Origin: Lutjanus erythropterus
Taxonomy: Eukaryota > Chordata > Actinopteri > Lutjaniformes > Lutjanidae
Direction of reading: 5' to 3'
Assembly: GCA_020091685.1 (NCBI GenBank)
Contig: CM034608.1
Span: 3,219,590-3,283,589 of the forward strand
Length of the DNA stretch: 64,000 nucleotides
The notes beneath the pieces were generated by a model. It was not told the DNA's origin. It searched no databases and saw nothing but the letters and a program-made list of their open reading frames with translations. The position numbers and the translations under genes are program-made. Shown one piece after another: positions 12,401-22,165 of the stretch. The first letter of the stretch is position 1. Each line of letters opens with the position of its first letter.

Positions 12401-13811
12401 ATAACTTTGTAGAAATCTGTTTTCAATTTGACATTAAATAGGGTTTTGTAATTTTTTGGCTAAATTATATTGACCATGATTACATTTTTAAAAAGCAATA
12501 GAAGGAGAAAACATCCAGGGGGCGAACACTTTTTATAGGCACCGTATAAGACGTGTGACTGTCTTCTTCACAGAACACAGAGAAGGTCGATCTACTGCAG
12601 AAAGCTGTGAAAGCACACAGGTCATACACTAACATGGTGAGTATTCACAGCACCACGACTGGCAGAGAGTTAAGGAGAATGTATGTTTTTCTTTTTATCA
12701 ACTAATCTCATGTGAAGAACAAAACCTACAGTGATTTTTACTACTAACAAGTATTGTATCAAAGCCTGAACACATGTGCACTATTTCCTCCTGTTTGAGT
12801 AATGTTTGTTCAAAATTACAGTTACCCAGCTGTTTAGTATCTGGTGACTAACATGTCAAACATGACTTCTCTCTGTCCCCGCAGGCCATCAGTGGCCAGG
12901 CCATAGACAGACACCTCCTGGGCCTTAAGATGGTGGCTGTTGAGGAAAAACTCTCCGTGCCTGATTTCTTCAAAGACGCCGCCTACGCCAAAGCCTTACA
13001 CTACCAGCTGTCTACAAGTCAGGTGTGGACCAGGACTGAAACTGACAAAAAATATAAAAATATTCTTATATATATCTTTCTATGATCTGTTCTCAAAAAA
13101 AAAAGTTTGCTTTGTGCCAAAGTATTTATGCAAGTACACATCAGAAGTATAAAGTACTAGTAGTTTGTAGGTAACTATTGGACAGAGGCGTGAATTACTT
13201 TAATTAAGTAGATTTTTCAGGTATCTGTACTTGAGTATTTATTTTTCTGACAATCTTTTACTTTTACTCCCTACATTTGGACACAAATATCTTTACTTTC
13301 TACTCCTTGCATTTTCAAAATCGGCTCATTACTTTTATTGTCTGAGGGGAATTATTGCTTATTTTTATTTTGCATCATTGCACACCACCTTCCCAACATT
13401 AAGACAGATTTCAGCCTAAATGGATGGAACAGTAACATGACACAAGACAAAAAAGACGTGACGAGATATAAGGAGAAAAATTAGGTGACAAGACAAGAAA
13501 TTAAGTGAATGTGTGTACTTTTTCCACCTTTGGTGTTTTACCCTCTAACCAAAACAGTTTTCTAACTAACCACCACACTCTCATTTCTTCACAAGGTGCC
13601 ATCCAAGACCGACTGCGTCATGTGTTTCGGCCCAGTCGTATCCAACGGATACGGCGTGTGCTACAACCCCATGGAGGATCACATCAACTTTGCAGTCTCG
13701 TCCTTCAACGCCTGCGAAGACACGAACGCGTCCCGTCTGGCCCGGGCCGTGGAGGACGCGCTGCTGGACATGAGGACAGTGCTGGAACAAACTCCGAGAG
13801 CCAAACTGTGA
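405..13811 (+). CDS. crat: Carnitine O-acetyltransferase, 5'-partial (ten coding exons)
   Basis: This enzyme transfers acetyl and short acyl groups between CoA and carnitine in mitochondria and peroxisomes. Exons read as 405-570, 2032-2206, 3034-3212, 6878-6978, 7188-7307, 8844-8966, 10485-10620, 12574-12636, 12885-13022 and 13596-13811. All have AG/GT borders and matching phases, giving 471 residues. The human protein is 626 residues, so about 155 N-terminal residues lie upstream of the window. The product starts [19 protein letters not shown]. The catalytic His sits in [10 protein letters not shown] (codon 6920-6922). Other family landmarks are MLHGGGS, the [16 protein letters not shown] CoA/substrate segment, RTDTIRS and the STSQVP motif. 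It ends PRAKL-stop, and AKL is a peroxisomal targeting signal. There are no internal stops. Fish may have two crat paralogues and I cannot tell which this is. Confidence 0.95.
1240..1593. repeat. Miniature element with GCAACTAAT-like ends, copy 1
   Basis: An AT-rich repeat in a crat intron. It starts gagctgcaaagattag and ends with the inverted version aatcatgagctgcagc, with GATTAATC motifs near both ends. Related copies lie at about 2473-2696 and 3912-4235. It resembles the many small fish repeats beginning 'agggctgcaactaacg'. No transposase is encoded. The class (probably hAT-like) is inferred from general resemblance. Confidence 0.6.
2473..2696. repeat. Miniature element, GCAACTAAT family, copy 2 (partial)
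   Basis: Starts ctaggactgcaag and includes an internal segment (aaaatgtcagaaaatagtgaaaaat) that matches, inverted, the 3912-4235 copy (cactatttttccacatttt). It ends in aaatgattaatcatt. It lies in the crat intron between exons 2032-2206 and 3034-3212. Confidence 0.55.
2995..3018 (+). repeat. (GT)n microsatellite next to a crat splice acceptor
   Basis: A run of about twelve GT repeats ends 15 bases before the crat exon that begins at 3034. It occupies the place where a pyrimidine tract would normally lie; the acceptor itself reads tgtgtccag. Confidence 0.9.
3912..4235. repeat. Miniature element, GCAACTAAT family, copy 3 (inverted)
   Basis: In reverse orientation relative to copy 2. It ends with gattaatcgagaaaataatc and ggttagttgcagccctag, the canonical terminal sequence of this fish repeat. 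The internal core is shared with copy 2. It is non-coding. Confidence 0.65.
4740..5045 (-). mobile_element. Possible LINE 3'-end fragment
   Basis: Read on the minus strand, the segment contains a frame resembling [17 protein letters not shown], similar to a peptide repeatedly seen near the C-terminus of fish LINE-derived ORFs. The plus strand carries the familiar fish repeat text around tttatagacaagaagcagca. No longer open frame remains, so the assignment is tentative. The flanking 4236-4739 shows nothing I recognise. Confidence 0.3.
5235..6655 (-). mobile_element. Tc1/mariner-type DNA transposon (copy A), inactive
   Basis: A Tc1-like element in the crat intron between exons 3034-3212 and 6878-6978. 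The left terminus cagtgccttgcaaaagtatt begins directly after a TA dinucleotide at 5233-5234, as expected for Tc1 insertion. The transposase runs on the minus strand. On the right, the familiar upstream untranslated sequence (cattacatgaaattcagatt) is recognisable to about 6650, but the outer ~40-50 bases of the right repeat seem to be lost. I judge it immobile. Confidence 0.88.
5458..6430 (-). pseudogene. Tc1 transposase pseudogene
   Basis: The main open stretch (5458-6369) encodes 303 residues. It runs from GYKK through the paired-type helix-turn-helix region ([12 protein letters not shown]), [28 protein letters not shown], the second catalytic Asp in FQQDND and the Glu in [11 protein letters not shown], to GGSTKY. 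A full Tc1 transposase is about 340 residues. The N-terminus (MKPRS...) is in another frame, so there is an indel around 6375-6425. The first catalytic Asp region (normally WSDET) reads CSGQMT, the result of a second frame disturbance. The DDE triad is therefore broken. Confidence 0.88.
7359..8779 (+). mobile_element. Tc1/mariner-type DNA transposon (copy B), decayed, full length
   Basis: The left end cagtggaggacaaaattatt follows a TA; the right end aataatttcatcctcatctg is its diverged inverse. The terminal repeats are about 200 bp; for example gcaaggaattttaaacatag on the left pairs with ctgtgtttcaaaattccttgc on the right. Between them lies plus-strand transposase debris at about 7690-8560, with pieces such as [27 protein letters not shown] and [20 protein letters not shown]. 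Frames change and stops interrupt it. It belongs to a different Tc1 lineage from copy A and sits in the crat intron 7308-8843. Confidence 0.85.
9780..10210. mobile_element. hAT-like miniature element with target duplication
   Basis: Starts tagggctgggtgatatgg and ends accgtttataccgcccaccc, which is an imperfect inverse. The direct repeat ATCTGCAGT lies immediately outside both ends (9772-9780 and 10211-10219), matching the 8 bp duplications made by hAT transposases. It contains a (GT)n run at about 9888-9905. It has no coding capacity, so it depended on a transposase elsewhere. It lies in the crat intron 8967-10484. Confidence 0.8.
11101..11722 (-). mobile_element. Pogo-type non-autonomous DNA transposon
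   Basis: Perfect 15 bp inverted ends, CTGTAATTTCCGGAC and GTCCGGAAATTACAG, are each flanked by TA, the pogo/Tc1 target. Inside each end are several copies of ataagccgc. On the minus strand at about 11370-11498 a short frame encodes [19 protein letters not shown] followed by [16 protein letters not shown]. This is a brinker/pogo-type helix-turn-helix DNA-binding segment, truncated before any DDE domain. The element is therefore an internally deleted derivative, in crat intron 10621-12573. Confidence 0.85.
11735..11915. repeat. Fragment of a hairpin repeat (related to 53.2-53.9 kb)
   Basis: Contains cccagaacacaggagttt and, inverted about 130 bases later, aactcctgtgttctgtgagg. It also carries cagttagtttgtgtaattgtgtgactt, which matches the 53208-53870 element (gttagtttgtttgtgtaatggtgtgactt). 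It begins only 12 bases after the pogo-type element and is non-coding. Confidence 0.55.
12258..12548 (+). mobile_element. 3' end of a third Tc1 element (copy C)
   Basis: Encodes the last ~25 residues of a Tc1 transposase ([18 protein letters not shown] then ASTKY-stop at 12336). It continues with gggggtgaatatttatgcag and the terminal gaacactttttataggcacc. All upstream coding sequence is missing. It ends 25 bases before the crat exon at 12574, inside the intron. Confidence 0.8.
13183..13500 (-). repeat. GTCTT-tract repeat family, copy 1 (inverted)
   Basis: The reverse complement matches 17090-17432 closely over about 300 bp: aaataaatactcaagtacag, attttgaaaatg, aggtggtgtgcaatgatgc, then a short GTCTT-rich tract. 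The outer end reads cagaggcgtgaattac, a variant of cagaggtgggaagtaact. It lies in the last crat intron. Confidence 0.75.
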
Positions 13812-14325
13812 AGCTGCTCCAGACTTTTTACTGACCTCTTCAGAGATGAAGCGGTCGCTGCAGGGCGAGTGAGGAAGACTGAGCGACATTTGTGTGACTG
13901 GACCCCTCACCTGGTGAAAGACTCCACCGCTCCAGGTGGTAGTCTGAACCAGTGTTCTCTTACTGATCACCGTCATGCACTTTAGATGACCGGGCTGTGC
14001 TGCTCTTCTGCTGGTACAATTCACACGTACATTCACTTAATAATGAAGCACAATTATTTGTTTCAGTCATTTCTGTTTCAAAGTGAAACACTGAAAAATC
14101 AACAGAAATTATCTTTTTGATGGATATTTTCATTTTTATTTTCCTTTTTCAAATCACCCGATGAATCCAGATCTAACAATCAACTGTTGGTTTTATTAAA
14201 GCAGCATTATGTAAGATTTGGTACTTTTAGTAATTTAGCAGCCTCAGTTTCAGAGTGCAGTCACATAAACACCGCTGTGGTGAATATGAACAGCTGTACA
14301 CATGCATTTGTTATGATAACATTTG
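13812..14325 (+). other. crat 3' untranslated region and flank
   Basis: Non-coding sequence after the crat stop. I see no convincing canonical AATAAA in the first 500 bases; attaaa at about 14195 is the nearest candidate poly(A) signal. No other feature is recognised. Confidence 0.5.
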
Positions 14326-15191
14326 GGATGCACCAGCAATATCTGATAAATTATTGTCCGATATTTGCCTATCCAGTGATATCAGGCGATACCAGTATCA
14401 GTGCAATTTAGCCAATAAATATCAGATATACTAATATCTGATTTGACAGATTATCAAAGCATTTCATTTGAATTTTCATGCAGAAAGCTCTGTAAAAGCT
14501 TTCTGCGTGAAAAAAAGCTTCAGATTTGTCAGATTTTTATAAAAAACATGATTTAATCAGGCATAAAAAAGGTCAGCTATACCCTAAGAAATCCCTGTCT
14601 CACTTCCTGGTTTAAAAAAAAGGCAGAAATACTGCTCAAGAACTGGTAAACTTTCTATTTTTAGACAAATTCATTCAATAATATTTCTATCAGATGTGTC
14701 TCAACCATAACATGTCAACTCTGTAGTTCTTCTAAATCAAAGATAAATAAGAATTATGTTTTAAAAATGTGTATTCTGATTAACATTAAGAGACTCTGAG
14801 ACACTTTAAAAAATAAAGTGACTGATCAATATGACTCTGCTGTGAAATGTAAAAGATTTTGTCAACTCTATAAGACGTCAACTCTTTCAGATGTTCCATC
14901 TGACAGAGATGTCTATGTTAAAAAAAAAAAAAAACTTTTATCATAGGATGTTGAGTGATACAAAGGTTAATATCCAAGCGTTTGATCTTATAAAATATAT
15001 TTCCCAGCATAATTGAAGAATAAAAATTAAAGCCCCCCAGAATATGATTTTATCTCAATTCTCAAGAATAAGTTAAATAAATTTTAAATGCCAAATGTGA
15101 AATAATCAGGTATTTTAATGCTGTCAGCCATGTAAAGCAGGTAAATTATCAATTGTAGCCTCAGCTGAAAAAAATCCATATCATGCATCCC
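14326..15191. repeat. Miniature element with GGGATGCAYC ends
   Basis: Begins ttgggatgcaccagcaatatc and ends atatcatgcatccctaa, inverted with respect to each other. The first 100 bp repeat gatatc-rich text typical of fish 'gatgcaccgatatatcggcc' repeats. The interior (14525-14830) is found again, inverted, at 57640-57965. No ORF. Confidence 0.65.
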
Positions 15192-16984
15192 TAATTATAT
15201 TACTTAAGATCAGCAAGCAGCTGATATTACTGACTAGTCCAACAAGAAGAAGTTCAGCTCAGTGTCTGTATGGAGCATTTTATTTCATGAAGCTCTCAGC
15301 AAACACTAAAAGTCAGGCCCACATTTACTCTAGTCCAGTTTTCCAGTTATCTCCTCTTAGCTTCCTTTGTCAGCGTCCTCTTCAGTCTCTTCGCCTCTGC
15401 CGTGATGTTAGTAAAGACCGCTGAGCCCAGTTGTCGGCGCTGTTCCTCGCCAGCGCCCCCTCCTAGTGCTGTCCATCAGGAAGATCTGTGTCACAGTTGA
15501 AGTAGAGCAGCTGAAGGATATCAGAGTGAAAACAAAAACTTTTTCCCCAGAAAATGGACACAGATTCACCAGAATCAGTGACATAAAGCGCACTTGTCAC
15601 AACCTGCCAACCAAAGTTACACAGTAGGAACAAACAGGGTGCAGAGCGAGAATGACAGAAGCATCACTCAACCTACCAGTATAAGTAAGTGTAGCATGGC
15701 ACTGATTCTGATGCTGTTACTTTAAGATAGAACAAATACATAATGTTGTTTTAATAAGTTTCTGGTTGCCTCTGTGCCTTAGACCTCTGCTTTTCATTTT
15801 GACAGTGTTTTTATTGCTGCATTGCACAGAGGCTGCCTGTAGTCATGCAGCGGGAAAATACAGGTGGAAACCAGGGTACTCACATCTCCAGACACAGACT
15901 GATGACACATGCTGACACACTGCTGGAGTGAGCCAACTGTGTACAGGAAATCTGAAACAAAGACTTTCGGGTCACGTATTTGGCATTCAGAATAAAGCTG
16001 TAATTCTCAAGAAATGATTGGTATATCTGCTGCGTGGCATCAGGGTTTGACTCTTAATCTTAAATTGAGATAACTTTTCTTCTTTATATAAACTTGAATC
16101 TTTTAGTTGTAGAAACTCAGAAAACTACCATTAACAATTAAACAATTATTTACTTTCACTTTACTCAAATTATGAAATACAATTTTTGGGTGGTTTCTAA
16201 AACTCAAAGATTCAAGTTGATGTAATGAAGAAGAGTAAATTATCTCAACAAAAGATTGGATGTTGTAAATACTTATTGAGTTGGGCTCAAAACTTAAGTA
16301 TTTATTGCAGTAAGATACCTTGAAATGTTAAGTTTTCTCAGCTTTTTCATTTTTACAGTGTAGGTTGTATCCCCACACTGCCAGCGTTCACCAGCACGAG
16401 GTTACAGCTCCACAAACGCCTCGATTCCTTCACTCATTTTAGTTCAACAATCTATGAAAACGGTGAACAGCACTTGTCAAATTTCAGAGTGAGTGGACAC
16501 AGGAGTTCAGGCAGGCTGTGTGAAGTTTCGTTAAGTTGCCTTTTGCAAGAGTTTTAAGTTTACAATCGGGGCACCAAAAGTGTACTTTGTTCAGTACTTA
16601 AGTTTATCAGCATCTATCTCTGGCACTGTCTTTTTTTCATACCAGAATCAAAGTGTCAAGTGTCACATATTTAGATTTCAAATAATTTGTGCAAAACTGC
16701 AAAATCACTGAATCTTCCTCAGGTAGAGATGTCAGATTTGACTGATTGACCTTTGTTGGCCAGTTAGCATTTCACCCATGTTTTGTTGTGCAAGATAGTG
16801 AACTTGTGTTTAATAGAGGAGATGTAATTATTAATATTCATAACTAAAATTATTCTGAATGTAAAAATAAAGCATGTGACGGGGGAAGGGGGATGTTGGC
16901 AATGATTTTTTTGTTCAAATTGTTCAACACTTCCTCCTAAATTAAAAGCATTTATTTCAAAACTGTAGCTGGTGTAGCTAATAA
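15192..16984. other. Intergenic sequence, nothing assigned
   Basis: AT-rich DNA. Short open frames here have no recognisable motif. I find no RNA gene, exon chain or transposon ends. Confidence 0.4.
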
Positions 16985-17432
16985 TCATCTCATTATGTTG
17001 TTTTGTTACGTCTTATGTCTCTTTTGTCTTGTTACGTCTTTTTCGTCTTCGTCCTTTAGATTGTTTGTCATCTTGTTATGTTGTTTTGGTCTTGTTGCAG
17101 CTGTCGTTCATGATAGGTGCTGATGGATACACTAAGAATTTGTCCTTTTTAAGTGCGTTATTCCATCCATTTTGGCTGAAATCAGTCTTGATGTTAGAAG
17201 GTGGCGTACAATGATGCAAAATAAAAATAATCAATTTCCCTCAGATGCATTCAAACTAAAGTAACGAGCCCGCGTTGAAAATGTAAGAGGTAAAAAGTAC
17301 AGATATTTGTGTTTAAATGTAGGGAAAAAAGTAAAAAGTTGTCAGAAAAATAAATACTCAAGTACAGATACCTGAAAAATCTACTTACGTGCAGTGACAA
17401 AGCATTTGTACTTAGTTACTTCCCACCTCTGA
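16985..17432 (+). repeat. GTCTT-tract repeat family, copy 2
   Basis: A short tandem tract (tcttttgtcttgttacgtct and variants, 16998-17090) is followed by the constant module: gatggatacactaagaattt, ggctgaaatcagtcttgatg, ttacaatg/cgtacaatgatgcaa, aaataaatactcaagtacag. It ends ttagttacttcccacctctg. The ending matches the terminal sequence of a large class of fish hAT-like repeats. Confidence 0.75.
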
Positions 17433-17626
17433 TTAGTAATCACCGCCCACGATCCCACACTATTTCACAATGTCCTCAAAATGTGTCTTTTGTTCCTGTT
17501 TTAATGTGAGACAGACACTGGGGTTTTTACTGGTACAGAACTAAAATCCCTCATGCTTTGAAAAAAAGTGCACTGCTGTAAATGTACCCATATGTTGTCA
17601 CTGACCAGCACAGAGGGGCCCCATCT

Positions 17627-17640
17627 CCCCCCCCCCCCCC
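17627..17640 (+). repeat. Poly-C run (14 C)
   Basis: Uninterrupted run of 14 cytosines preceding gaccctcg. It is length-unstable and a likely place for sequencing error. Confidence 0.9.
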
Positions 17641-18004
17641 GACCCTCGATTTACCCCCGTTTCACTTCTCTATATGAGCTCCCCTCTGCTCACCCATGAA
17701 CTGTCACTGACCTCTTACTCACAGTCCCTCACTACTATCCCACATCCCTCCTCAGCTCTTCTGTCTTCTTTCTGCATAGACCGCCATCCTCATTTCACGT
17801 TGATCCAACCGTGCATGAACAACCAGAGGTTACTGGCTTGCTGGAGAAACTTAGAGGCTCTCTACACCTGGAATTACCTTTTGCATTGTTTAACATGCAG
17901 CTGTATCCTGTTTTTACCGGTGGGGGCCACAGTAACTCAGCCAACACACTGGGACAAACACAAAGTTTGTTATGCAAACAAAGAAACAGTTTCATGGAGA
18001 TCAT

Positions 18005-18740
18005 GTGCCGAATTTACAAGAAGATGTAACAAGTTAAGAATTTGTTGCAGAGAGCATTTCACAAAGTTTACAAAGATTCTCCTAACTCGACAACTCACAG
18101 AATTGCACAATTGTTTAAGGGAGTTTAGCAACAAAGAAACCGCTGCAGCGGTTACTGTTACTGTATATGTAAAACTTGACATTTGTCATCAATAAATTTA
18201 GTGCAGATGGTGGAAACTGTTCAAACACAGTGTCCAAACAGTCAAACAGTGTTTTTTAAAAGTAAAGGAACAACTTAATGTGTCGTATTAATGCTGAATT
18301 TACAAGAAGGCTGAAATGCTTAAGAATTTGTCAAAGACAGTGTTTCATAAAGTTTATAAAATTTCTTCACTCAAAATTGGATGACAAAGACAAAGAAGCA
18401 GCTAAATCGGTTGCCGTAAATTTAACGTTTATCATGAATAAAATGTCTTCTGTCATAAATGTAGTGTAAATGGTGAAATCAGTTGAAACAGTGTTCAAAC
18501 AGCTAATAAATGTTAATATTTAAGAAGCACTTCAGACACTTACGAGTAGCCAGCAGTACAGTGTTTATTTACAAGGAAAGAAACAACTTAATGTGCTGCA
18601 TTTAATGCTGAATTTACAAGAATGCAGAGATGATTAAGAATTTGTTGTAGATAGTGTTTGACAAAGCTGATAAAATTCTCTTAACTCAGCAATTTACAAA
18701 ATTGTGCTATTTTTTAAGTGAGTCTGTGAATATTGTGGTT
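18005..18740 (+). repeat. Three-unit tandem repeat of ~290-315 bp
   Basis: Units are marked by gaatttacaagaa at 18010, 18296 and 18610. Each is followed by ttaagaatttgt, agtttcacaaag-like text and, for two units, aaagaa..gctgcagcggtt / aaagaagcagctaaatcggtt. The first two units share an alignable reading frame (AEFTRR...LRIC.R....F.KF.K.L). The third has stops in that frame. The family is unknown. Confidence 0.7.
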
Positions 18741-19451
18741 AGTATTTTAATAGTGAAATCATCTGCTGAGAGCTCAGACATCCCATTTGCATCACAGTCA
18801 ATCAAATACTCCTAAACCAGATTTTAGGATGTCAGTTGAGCAGGCAGTCCTTGAATGTGGTCCAGAACACACTGTGTACACACTGCTGAAAGACTGTGGT
18901 CACATGTAGCTCAGGCCACCTCTGAATCCAGTCTGAACAATCACATCTCAATGCATCTTGGGTACATCCATGTTAATACCAGGTGTAAACAGCCTCTAAG
19001 ACTAAAACAGCAAGCAAAGTTGTATTTCAGTTACTCCAGATGAAATCAAATGTGGGCTATTTAACTCCAAAATTGCAAGAATTTAACAGTGAATTGTAAA
19101 CATTACCACCATAGTTTCACTAAAGCTGGAGTTTGTAGTCCTTGTATAAAAAACACCTGACATGTTTAGCTCCCCCGTGTCACATGACTGTGGAACCCTA
19201 TGAGAACGGAGCGCGCAGCCATGCGCAGTCACACTCTTCTGCATCAAACTTGCGCGAGCGGGTGGCATAAATGAAACGTAACATAATTTTGTCCTACTTT
19301 TCTTCAGTGTGCTGCACAGCAGCAGCATGAGTGACCTTCTTCAACATTTAAAGACACACCCTGACAGTTATAATTATTAATTTAATTAGAATTTTATCAT
19401 AGAATTTTTAAATAAATTCTCAACCATTTTTGAGCATTGACACCTTTTTAT

Positions 19452-19907
19452 TTAAAGCTATAATATGTAACATTTCCATATTAAAATGGCTAAAAATGTT
19501 ACATATGTTATATATTTTGTTGAGTTGTTCGCTGACATCCTAAATGTTTCCAACAATGGTCAGACCTAGATAAATGTGTAATCTGCAGTATTGAAGGTAA
19601 TGCTGCATTTTCTAATAGCTGTTGCTAGCTGGTTGCTAGTTGTTATGTCAGTGAAAACACGCTACACATCAGAGAGTGAAGAGGGAAGTCATTGAATGTG
19701 TTTGAGGTTAATGTGAATAAAACTGTAATACACAGCCTCCTTCATGAACATGATTTCTGCCTGATTTTCTTTAGTTATGCGGAGAGTGGTGAGGATACCA
19801 ACTCCCATGATCCTACCCTACATCCTGATGGCATCAAAATATGTCCTATGTTATTTTTTTTGACACAAGAGAGACCTCTAATGGCAGGACTTACATATTG
19901 TGCATTC
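19452..19907. repeat. Miniature element, TTAA-type
   Basis: Begins TTAAAGCTATAATATGTAAC and ends gacttacatattgtgcattca, an inverse of the start; internal text includes tatattttgttgagttgt. This matches a repeat I associate with many percomorph genomes. The expected closing TTAA is diverged. The adjacent 18741-19451 and 19908-20440 show nothing recognisable. Confidence 0.55.
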
Positions 19908-20441
19908 AGTGGTACTCACATTTGCTTTTTTTGTATGTGTTATATGATTTTTTTTTCTTCTAAAAATGATACGTGTGTGTCAAAATCACATACTCATTTG
20001 AGACATGATCAATAACAGTTCAGTATCTGTAAATCATAACGAAAAATATCGGTGTCACATCAAATTTAAGTTATTTAAGTTTGGTGTCGCCCATGTTGGG
20101 CCTCCTCAAACATGAGCACTGTTATAACTATGTAATATGCTTGATTCTATTCTGGTTATAATGAGTGTTATGAACATAGAAATGGACTGAAGAGTAACAA
20201 TGTTCGAATTTCAGTTTCAGCAGCTAGAACAACTTGTGCTTAGTCCAACTTCCTGTTGCAGTTTTGTTATCGGGTGGACACAGCCTCCTCTTCTGCTTTT
20301 AATTTCCTCTGGTAAACCGTCCACTGCCAGGACTATTTTGAGGAGCATATTCAAGTAAACTGCTGTAAATCAGACACTTGACAGAAAAACTGCTGACTTT
20401 AGTGTTTAGACATTGCATGGAGCTCCAGAGTGGACATCAAA

Positions 20442-22165
20442 ACGTGGGATAAGATACAATTTGTTCCCGTGTTTTTGTTAATTCGTGGTCAAAAGATATA
20501 ATTAACCCACATTTGCAGTAAATTCATGGCCACAAGATATAATTTGTCCTCACATTTTTTGTTAAATTGTGGAGACAAGATATAAATAGTTCCCACATCT
20601 TTGGTTCATTCTTGGCCATAACGTACAATTAGTTCCCAAATTTTTAGTTATTTTGTGGGGATAAGATATAATTTGTTCCCAATTTTTTTCATTAATTAAT
20701 GGGCACAAGATAGAGTTTGTTACCACAGTTTTGGTCAATTTATGTGCTCAAAATACAATTACACATTTTTGGATCATTCGAGAGAAGAAGATATTTAGTA
20801 TGGAGCTGTATTGGGGCCAAAAGTTTTGTACTTGAAAAAACATTCAGATTCAAATCTTATTTTTTACAGTTTCAATTTTTTTTTCACTTTCAGATCTTTA
20901 TTTTTCAGTTTCAGACTTTTGGCCCGGATTTTGCATGGGGGGCGTGGCATCAACTGAGAGGGGTGTGGAATCATGACAGACAGCTTAACAAAAAGGCGAG
21001 GGACCTTCACCTGTCACGTTACCTTCAGGGAACGTAGGAACTGAAACAATTCAACTCAACACTTTATGTAGACTACACCATGTGATTGGCAGTGAAAAAA
21101 CTGATGTCAGTGACAAACTTCCATTTGCACGGCATGCACAAATATCCTGCACGGCTAAATCTGTTTTAATTTCCTCTGTAAGGCTAAAGCTGCTAATATG
21201 TCACTTTATATAAGTTTTATACTCTTTAATACGTGGTAGGTTTATCCAAATATCGCCTTTTTTGAAATTTTCAAAAGTCTGAAAGAGAAAAATAAAGATC
21301 TGAAAGTGAAAAATATAGGATCTCAAATATCAAAACATATGAAAGTGAAAAATTAAATAAATAATTTATTCAAAAGAATTACCAGAGTGAATTATAATTA
21401 TATTTAACCTGAAAATTTTTTTTGTGCACTTATTTTTATTTTGAATACACTGATGTATTTTTCAAAATTCAAGATCAAAACTTGAATTTTCAGTTTCACA
21501 TTTTATTTTTTCAAGTACAAAACTTTTGGCCCCAATTTAGCTCCATAATTTAGGTGCAAAATCTTTGGCTAATTTGTGACCATAGGGTAGAATTATTTCC
21601 CACATTTTTGGTTAATTCATGGTTACAAAATACAATTCCTTTTCACATTTTTGGTTAATTTATAGGCTCAAGATATAATCATTTCCCATTTTTTGGGTTC
21701 ATTTGAGAGGATGAGATATAATTTGTTCCCAAATTTGGTCAGTTAGACAGCACAAGATACATTTTGTTCCCACATTTTTGGTTCATTCGTCAGCGCAACA
21801 TGAATAAGTTCCCACATGAAGACAACATATAATTAGTTCCCACATTTCTGGTTAATCCATGAACACAACATTAATTAGTTCCCACATTTCTGGTTAATTC
21901 ATGGACACAACATATAATTAGTTCCCACATTTTTGGTTAATTTGTGGGCACAATATAGAACAGAATATTTATGTGCAAAAAACATGCCTCAGGATACTTG
22001 AAGCAGGTGTACTGCTCTTCATGCACCGAGAATAAAGGCTGGTCTCTTGCGTTGGCTACTATATATAGACCTATCTCGTGGGCACAAGTTAACCAAAACA
22101 TGGGACTGAGTTGTAAATTGTGCCCCTGAATTAACCAAAAATGTGGGAACAAATCAGATCTTGTA
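20442..22165 (+). repeat. Diverged ~60 bp tandem array
   Basis: About 14-18 degenerate units of the form GGGCACAAGATATAATT..TTCCCACATTTTTGGTTAATT. They run from 20442 to 20795 and resume from 21553 to about 21960. A last inverted stretch (ttaaccaaaaatgtgggaac) lies near 22130-22155. The array is interrupted by the inverted-repeat element at 20799-21547. No protein coding is apparent. Confidence 0.75.
20799..21547. mobile_element. Inverted-repeat element inserted in the ~60 bp array
   Basis: The ends are TATGGAGCTGTATTGGGGCC and GGCCCCAATTTAGCTCCATA. The inverted arms extend over about 42 bp (through aaaagttttgtacttgaaaaaa) with few mismatches. The hexamer ATTTAG lies just outside both ends (20793-20798 and 21548-21553), a possible target duplication. 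Sub-terminal regions contain repeated tcagtttcac/tttcagatcttta motifs on opposite strands. I find no transposase, so it is non-autonomous. I cannot name the superfamily. Confidence 0.7.

Noticed and set aside
13581-14036. 151-codon minus-strand frame
   Set aside because: Antisense shadow of the last crat exon.
17674-18195. 173-codon open frame as a conventional gene
   Set aside because: No known domain, no splice partners, and its second half is a tandem repeat unit; kept only as a finding about the repeat.
20442-22165. CRISPR-like array
   Set aside because: Units are degenerate, lack unique spacers and lie in a vertebrate genome.
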